64,000 bases of DNA from Dugong dugon. Its lineage: Eukaryota > Chordata > Mammalia > Sirenia > Dugongidae. Positions within the stretch are counted from its first letter, which is position 1. Each line of letters opens with the position of its first letter. Under the pieces are notes generated by a model. The model saw nothing but the letters and a program-made list of their open reading frames with translations, searched no databases and was not told the DNA's origin. The stretch covers positions 111,905,234-111,969,233 of the forward strand of contig CM057462.1 of NCBI GenBank assembly GCA_030035585.1, read 5' to 3'. Below are positions 60,204-64,000 of this stretch, one piece after another. The position numbers were made by a program, and so were the translations under genes.

Positions 60204-60330
60204 TTATTTATTTATATGCATGTATGTATGTATATGCACATATATATGTGTGCATGTAGATAAATAGGTAGATAGATTGATAGAGAAATAGATAGACAGA
60301 CAGGTAGGTAGGTAGAAAGAGAAAGAAACA
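60204..60330. repeat. TATT/GTAT/GATA tetranucleotide cluster
   Basis: Adjacent imperfect arrays of TTTA, GTAT, GATA and GGTA/GACA run for about 125 bp. Confidence 0.9.
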
Positions 60331-60639
60331 GATAAACAAATGGGACAAAATGCTGGCGAAACTAGGTGGAGCTACATGGAAGTTCCTTAAAGTATTTTTC
60401 AAACTTTTCTATAAGTGTGAAATTATATCAAAATAGTTGACCCCTCCTCCCCAAAAATGTAATGGTACTAAATGCAGTAGTGTAAAATAAGGATAATAAG
60501 TGTATTGTGGACAAATTCATACCAACGAATTTAATGACTTGGTTAAAAAGGCACGTTTCTTGAAAAATGCCACTTGCTATAACTAAAAAGAAAAAAGAAA
60601 AGAAAAGAAAATCTGACTCATTCAAAATCTATTAAATAA

Positions 60640-61010
60640 ATTGATTTTCATAATCAAAGCCTTCTCACCAAAAAACTCCAGATTATTTCACTGGTAAAAT
60701 CTATCAAACACTAAAGAAATAAGTAATACTATTTATACATAAAATATTTCTATAATTAGTTTGAGGAGGGAACACTTTCCAAGTACTTTTATGAGGCTAA
60801 ACTACCCTTGTTCCACCATCTGACAAGGAATATAAAAGAAGATTACAAATAAATATTCTGTGTGAACTTAGACACAAAAATTCTTAGTGAAATATTGGCA
60901 AAATAAATCAAGCAATGTATAAATTTTGTTTCAAATGTTAACTTAACCTTGCATCTCTGTGATAATCACCGCTTGAATGTGAAAAAGAATTTAATAAAAG
61001 TTATTTAAAT
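60640..61010 (+). repeat. Old L1 ORF2 fragment
   Basis: Decayed L1 order is visible: 'ccagattatttcactggtaa' (DxFTGK-like), then 'actttccaagtacttttatg', 'agatta caaataaatattc'-type (NYRPIS region) and 'gaacttagacacaaaaattc'. There is no open frame. Confidence 0.65.
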
Positions 61011-61129
61011 ATTAGATGTCTAGTAATAAATTGGATACACTTAGAAAACAGGTAATGGCAAATTTGGTCATGTAATTTCAGATGTCATCAGATATCTATC
61101 AAAACATGAGATTGAATGATGTGATTTAA

Positions 61130-61320
61130 TGAGAACAGAGAATTTTGAAGAGTAAACCCTGGGGTAATCTAATATTAGAAGTCAGAGGCTGAGGGAGAAA
61201 GTGAAAAAGTCACTGAGAAAGGCAGACCAGTGAGATGGTAGTAGTGTGGACCCAAAGGCCAAACGAAGGCTATTTCAAGAAGAAGGGGGTTATTTATGGT
61301 GTTAAATACTGAGAATTGGG
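61130..61320 (+). repeat. Possible L2/CR1-type relic
   Basis: 'gaaaggcagaccagtgagat' and 'ggtgttaaatactgagaatt' resemble the 'aaggcagatcagagaggtag' and 'gtcaaatgctgctgagag' words of an old mammalian LINE. Diverged, with a weak assignment. Confidence 0.4.
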
Positions 61321-61767
61321 AAAATGATTATAGTGCACTTAAGTATGTTTCTCTAGAAAGAGAGAGAAAGAATATCTAAATTCCAGAAAAGGAAATTCAA
61401 TGGTAACATATAGGCAGAAGGAAGTCAATCCAAAATATCCCACAGCTCTGTCTTAAACTCAGATTTTCTTCTTAAAGTCAGAGACAGGTCACCTGATGCA
61501 TTTAGTTTTCTTTTTCTCCCTCTCTTTCCCCATACATTTTTAGTATCTTTTTATTCTCTTTCCAAAATTAATCATCATTACAATTGCATTTAGACTACAA
61601 ACCTCATGGTACACTTTTTCCTCAGAGTTTTTAATTGACTTTAATGGAGATACTTAAAGTTTTAATTAAATAAGCATGACAATATCTATGACCAAAATTT
61701 TGAATACAGAGAGCCTAAAACTTATAAAATATGTCAAAATTTAAGTCAACAAAAATTTCCTCCTTTT
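61321..61767. other. Unassigned sequence
   Basis: Nothing recognised. Confidence 0.4.
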
Positions 61768-61778
61768 AGTGACAAAAT

Positions 61779-61956
61779 CTACCTGGGTAGCGCAAATAGG
61801 TTGAAGTACTTGACAGCTAACCAAAAGGTTGGAGGTTTGAGTTTACACAGAGGCACCAAAGAAGAAAGGCCTGGCAATCTAGTTCTTTAAAATCAGCCTT
61901 TGAAAACAGTTCTACTGTGACACCCAAGTAGAAATTGACTTGACAACAACTGGTTA
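61779..61956 (+). mobile_element. AfroSINE (long-body type), sense, with duplication
   Basis: Head 'tacctgggtagcgcaaatag', B-box-like 'ggttggaggtttgag', body 'aagaaaggcctggcaatcta', tail 'gaaattgacttgacaacaac'. AGTGACAAAAT occurs at 61,768-61,778 and 61,957-61,967. Confidence 0.93.
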
Positions 61957-61967
61957 AGTGACAAAAT

Positions 61968-63674
61968 ATATCAAAACCTCACAGCTTATTTTATTAAATT
62001 ATGATCTAATTATTCATATATGTGTGTGTTATATTTAAAATTTTTGACATCAAATGCAATTTTAATACAAGTATTATACAAAAATTATGCCTTGAGTACT
62101 TTGCACTATTATTTGTCATTTTTGCTTGATATCATTCGCTATTTATCTATCCTATGTTAAAACTCTTCCATTTTCCTAAAAACTACTTATGCTCAAAGAC
62201 AACTTGATGTGTTCTATATGCTGCCCCAGCTGCTCCTGCCAATGTGAGTCTTTCGGCCTCAGAGGTAAGCAAAGAGCAGGTCAATTTGGGTGTCAATGTT
62301 TTTCAATTAGCTAAACTGCTGAACTGAACTTATCCCTAGGATTCAACTATTTATGCCCATACAGATTGGGTTAGGAGGAACTTTTTCTGAATATATTCAC
62401 TACTTGAATTAAAGTGAAACTAAACAGAAAGGATTTTTTTTTCAAACCTAATGACTATGTGCTCTACTTCAACCCTACAGTCCCCTGACTATAATTTAAA
62501 GGATAAAAACATTGCCTACTAAGTGTGCTTCTCTCATGTGGCTATCCTCTGCTCTCAAGTTCTACCGCCCAGACTATTTATCACACAATTGATGGAGTTT
62601 GATTCCCTCTGCTCTGCTCCTGCTAAGGATTACAAACAGCTAAACAGTTTTTCTGCTGACATAAGTTTATTTTTAACCTAGCTAGTTTCTTAAAGAAAAT
62701 GACTTCTTGGAAAATTTTATATTCTAAAGCTTATTTGAACCTACACTTCCAAACAAAGCAATAACGTTTAAATGGACAAAATGTGCCATGTCCTTATAAC
62801 AGCATTCAACTACACTGTTTTGCCATCTATGCCTCTATTGCTGATGAATTTATCTGTAAAGTCTCCCACTGTGAAAAATTTGCTAGAGAACACCCAATAA
62901 TCCTGTAAAAGATTGTCATCTTAGCTAAACAACTGGTTTTCTCCCAGCCTTGGAAGTGTTTGGAAAGTTCACTGAGAGGTGCTTTATTTATAATACATAA
63001 ATCAAGATCCCTACTGGAGAGCTGTCCAGAAATCTAAGTGCTAATACAAGAAGATATCAGGGGTTATGATGAAACATTCTATAGAAAAATACAATTGTAT
63101 GACTTTTCAGGAACAATGAGATAAATTTTATCATAAAAGACACTTTATCATTAGTGCTATGATTAATTAGAAAACGTACATTTATAGTGAAATGTTTATT
63201 TACAATTTTCATCTGCTCTCTGGTAAGATTTCTATGCAATGTTCTTTAACTATTGACAAGATTTGCTCTTTTTCTGATTGTTTTTATCTTTTTGGATGCT
63301 GTGCCAACTCCTTTAAATTATTAATAATTAGATAAATTACAGTTTTTTTGAACCAGTCATTTGCAGTATTTTTCTGTGAGATACCAGTGATCATGGTATT
63401 TTTCTAAGTTTTCAAATGAAAAGAGTCTCACCTCTGCTGCCACAGAGACTACTGCTTCCTTCATGTATGGCAGTCTACATTTCTTTGTGTCTCCCTCTCT
63501 GCACCAAATCAGATTCAGGAGAAATTTTGCCTCCAACTCTGCCTCTAACGTTTTCTCAATAGTTAGGCAATATGACTACAGACATAGTCCCTGCATTCCA
63601 AACTGATTCCTTTTTGGTTTTGTGTGGTTTCTAGCAGGAAAGTGAGGAAATTCAGCTATAAATATACTACATGT
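61968..63674. other. Low-repeat unassigned sequence
   Basis: No interspersed repeat was recognised over 1.7 kb. Short splice-like junctions occur near 62,260 (plus) and 63,430 (minus), but neither bounds a convincing exon. Confidence 0.45.
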
Positions 63675-63896
63675 ATTGTTGTTTTTTGGTGCTGTCAATT
63701 TTGTTCTGACTCATGGTGACCCCATGTGTAACAGAATGAAACATTGCCCAGTTCTATGCCATCCTCACAATAGTAGGTATGTCTGAGCCTATTGTTGCAG
63801 CCACTGTGTCCAATCCATTCCATAGAGGGTCTTCCTCTTTTTCTCTTACCCCTTACTTTACCAAGCATGATGTTCTTCTCCATGGATCAGTTCCTG
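63675..63896 (-). mobile_element. RTE-clade LINE 3' end, antisense
   Basis: It is the reverse complement of the terminal 220 bp of the RTE copies: 'ttttggtgctgtcaattttg', 'gttgcagccactgtgtccaa', 'agagggtcttcctctttttc', 'aagcatgatgttcttctcca'. It encodes the decayed C-terminal peptide (KNIMLGKVRGKRKRGRPSME on the minus strand). It is 5'-truncated. Confidence 0.88.
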
Positions 63897-64000
63897 TATT
63901 TATTCAGCATCTATGGGGATATGTGCCATTAAAATATGGATGTATAAAGGCCTCTATGCTGCACAGCATATTGAGACTTGTCCCCAACATGTTGAGACTT

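Larger units (their letters stand above)
59380..60440 (+). pseudogene. Old L1 or HAL1: ORF1 remnant and 3' end
   Basis: The order around 59,930-60,110 follows an L1-type ORF1 C-terminus: an 'acttgagcacatcaaagtca' stretch, 'aaagcagcacagaaaagtaa', 'atgacggctgacttatcctt', 'aaaacatctttaatgttctg'. It runs to a tail with 'caaacttttctataagtgtg' (60,400-60,440) without an ORF2 between, the arrangement of HAL1 elements. It is heavily decayed. A SINE fragment and a microsatellite interrupt it. Confidence 0.55.

Noticed and set aside
63420-63570. Minus-strand open segment ending GCAGCAGAG|GTGAGA
   Set aside because: The donor is good and about 43 codons are open, but I could find no convincing acceptor upstream and no recognisable peptide.

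Overview
This window is nuclear DNA from a placental mammal, almost certainly an afrotherian and most likely an elephant. The evidence is the dominant short repeat, a tRNA-headed SINE that matches the AfroSINE family. Its tail resembles the 3' end of an RTE-clade LINE that is also present here. The rest is AT-rich, intron-like or intergenic sequence filled with L1 copies, solo LTRs, L2/MIR relics and microsatellites. There are no bacterial or phage genes, no CRISPR array, no rRNA and no functional tRNA. No intact protein-coding gene was found. Every long reading frame with a recognisable product belongs to a dead retrotransposon. Family names are given from recognition of sequence, not from a database search.

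Layout. 1-8 kb: mostly unassigned sequence with L2/MIR relics, one AfroSINE, a TA-rich microsatellite and an antisense L1 tail. 8-12.8 kb: a nested stack of two old L1s, a solo LTR, several AfroSINEs and an RTE fragment, which splits one MIR into halves about 4.7 kb apart. 13-24 kb: sparse, with L1 3' ends, SINEs, a pyrimidine-rich tract, a CA microsatellite and an ERVL-type LTR. 24.6-32.9 kb: an essentially full-length but inactivated L1 with 5' UTR, ORF1, ORF2 and 3' UTR. Its ORF2 carries a nested insert made of three L1 3' termini and an AAT expansion, and its reverse transcriptase motif has lost an aspartate. 33-36 kb: less repetitive, with a candidate 115-bp minus-strand coding exon at 34,024-34,138. 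36.3-41.3 kb: an L2 split by a near-complete RTE element, which is itself split by an L1 tail. 43-44 kb: a large LTR with octamer motifs. 44.5-53.6 kb: a second L1 whose 5' UTR holds tandem monomers of about 310-340 bp; two solo LTRs interrupt it, and its 3' end is missing where a second RTE begins. 53.6-64 kb: a decayed minus-strand reading frame, further SINEs, an antisense L1 tail, L2/CR1 and HAL1-like relics, and an RTE 3' end.

The elements can be ordered by nesting: MIR and L2 are oldest, then L1M, then RTE, then younger L1 tails and AfroSINEs. Target-site duplications were read by eye for many insertions. AfroSINE shares its 3' tail with the RTE, the relationship expected if the RTE machinery mobilised the SINE. 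I found no new biological system. The items most worth a second look are the tandem-monomer L1 5' UTR, the triple-terminus insert, the candidate exon and the decayed frame at 53.7-54.2 kb.
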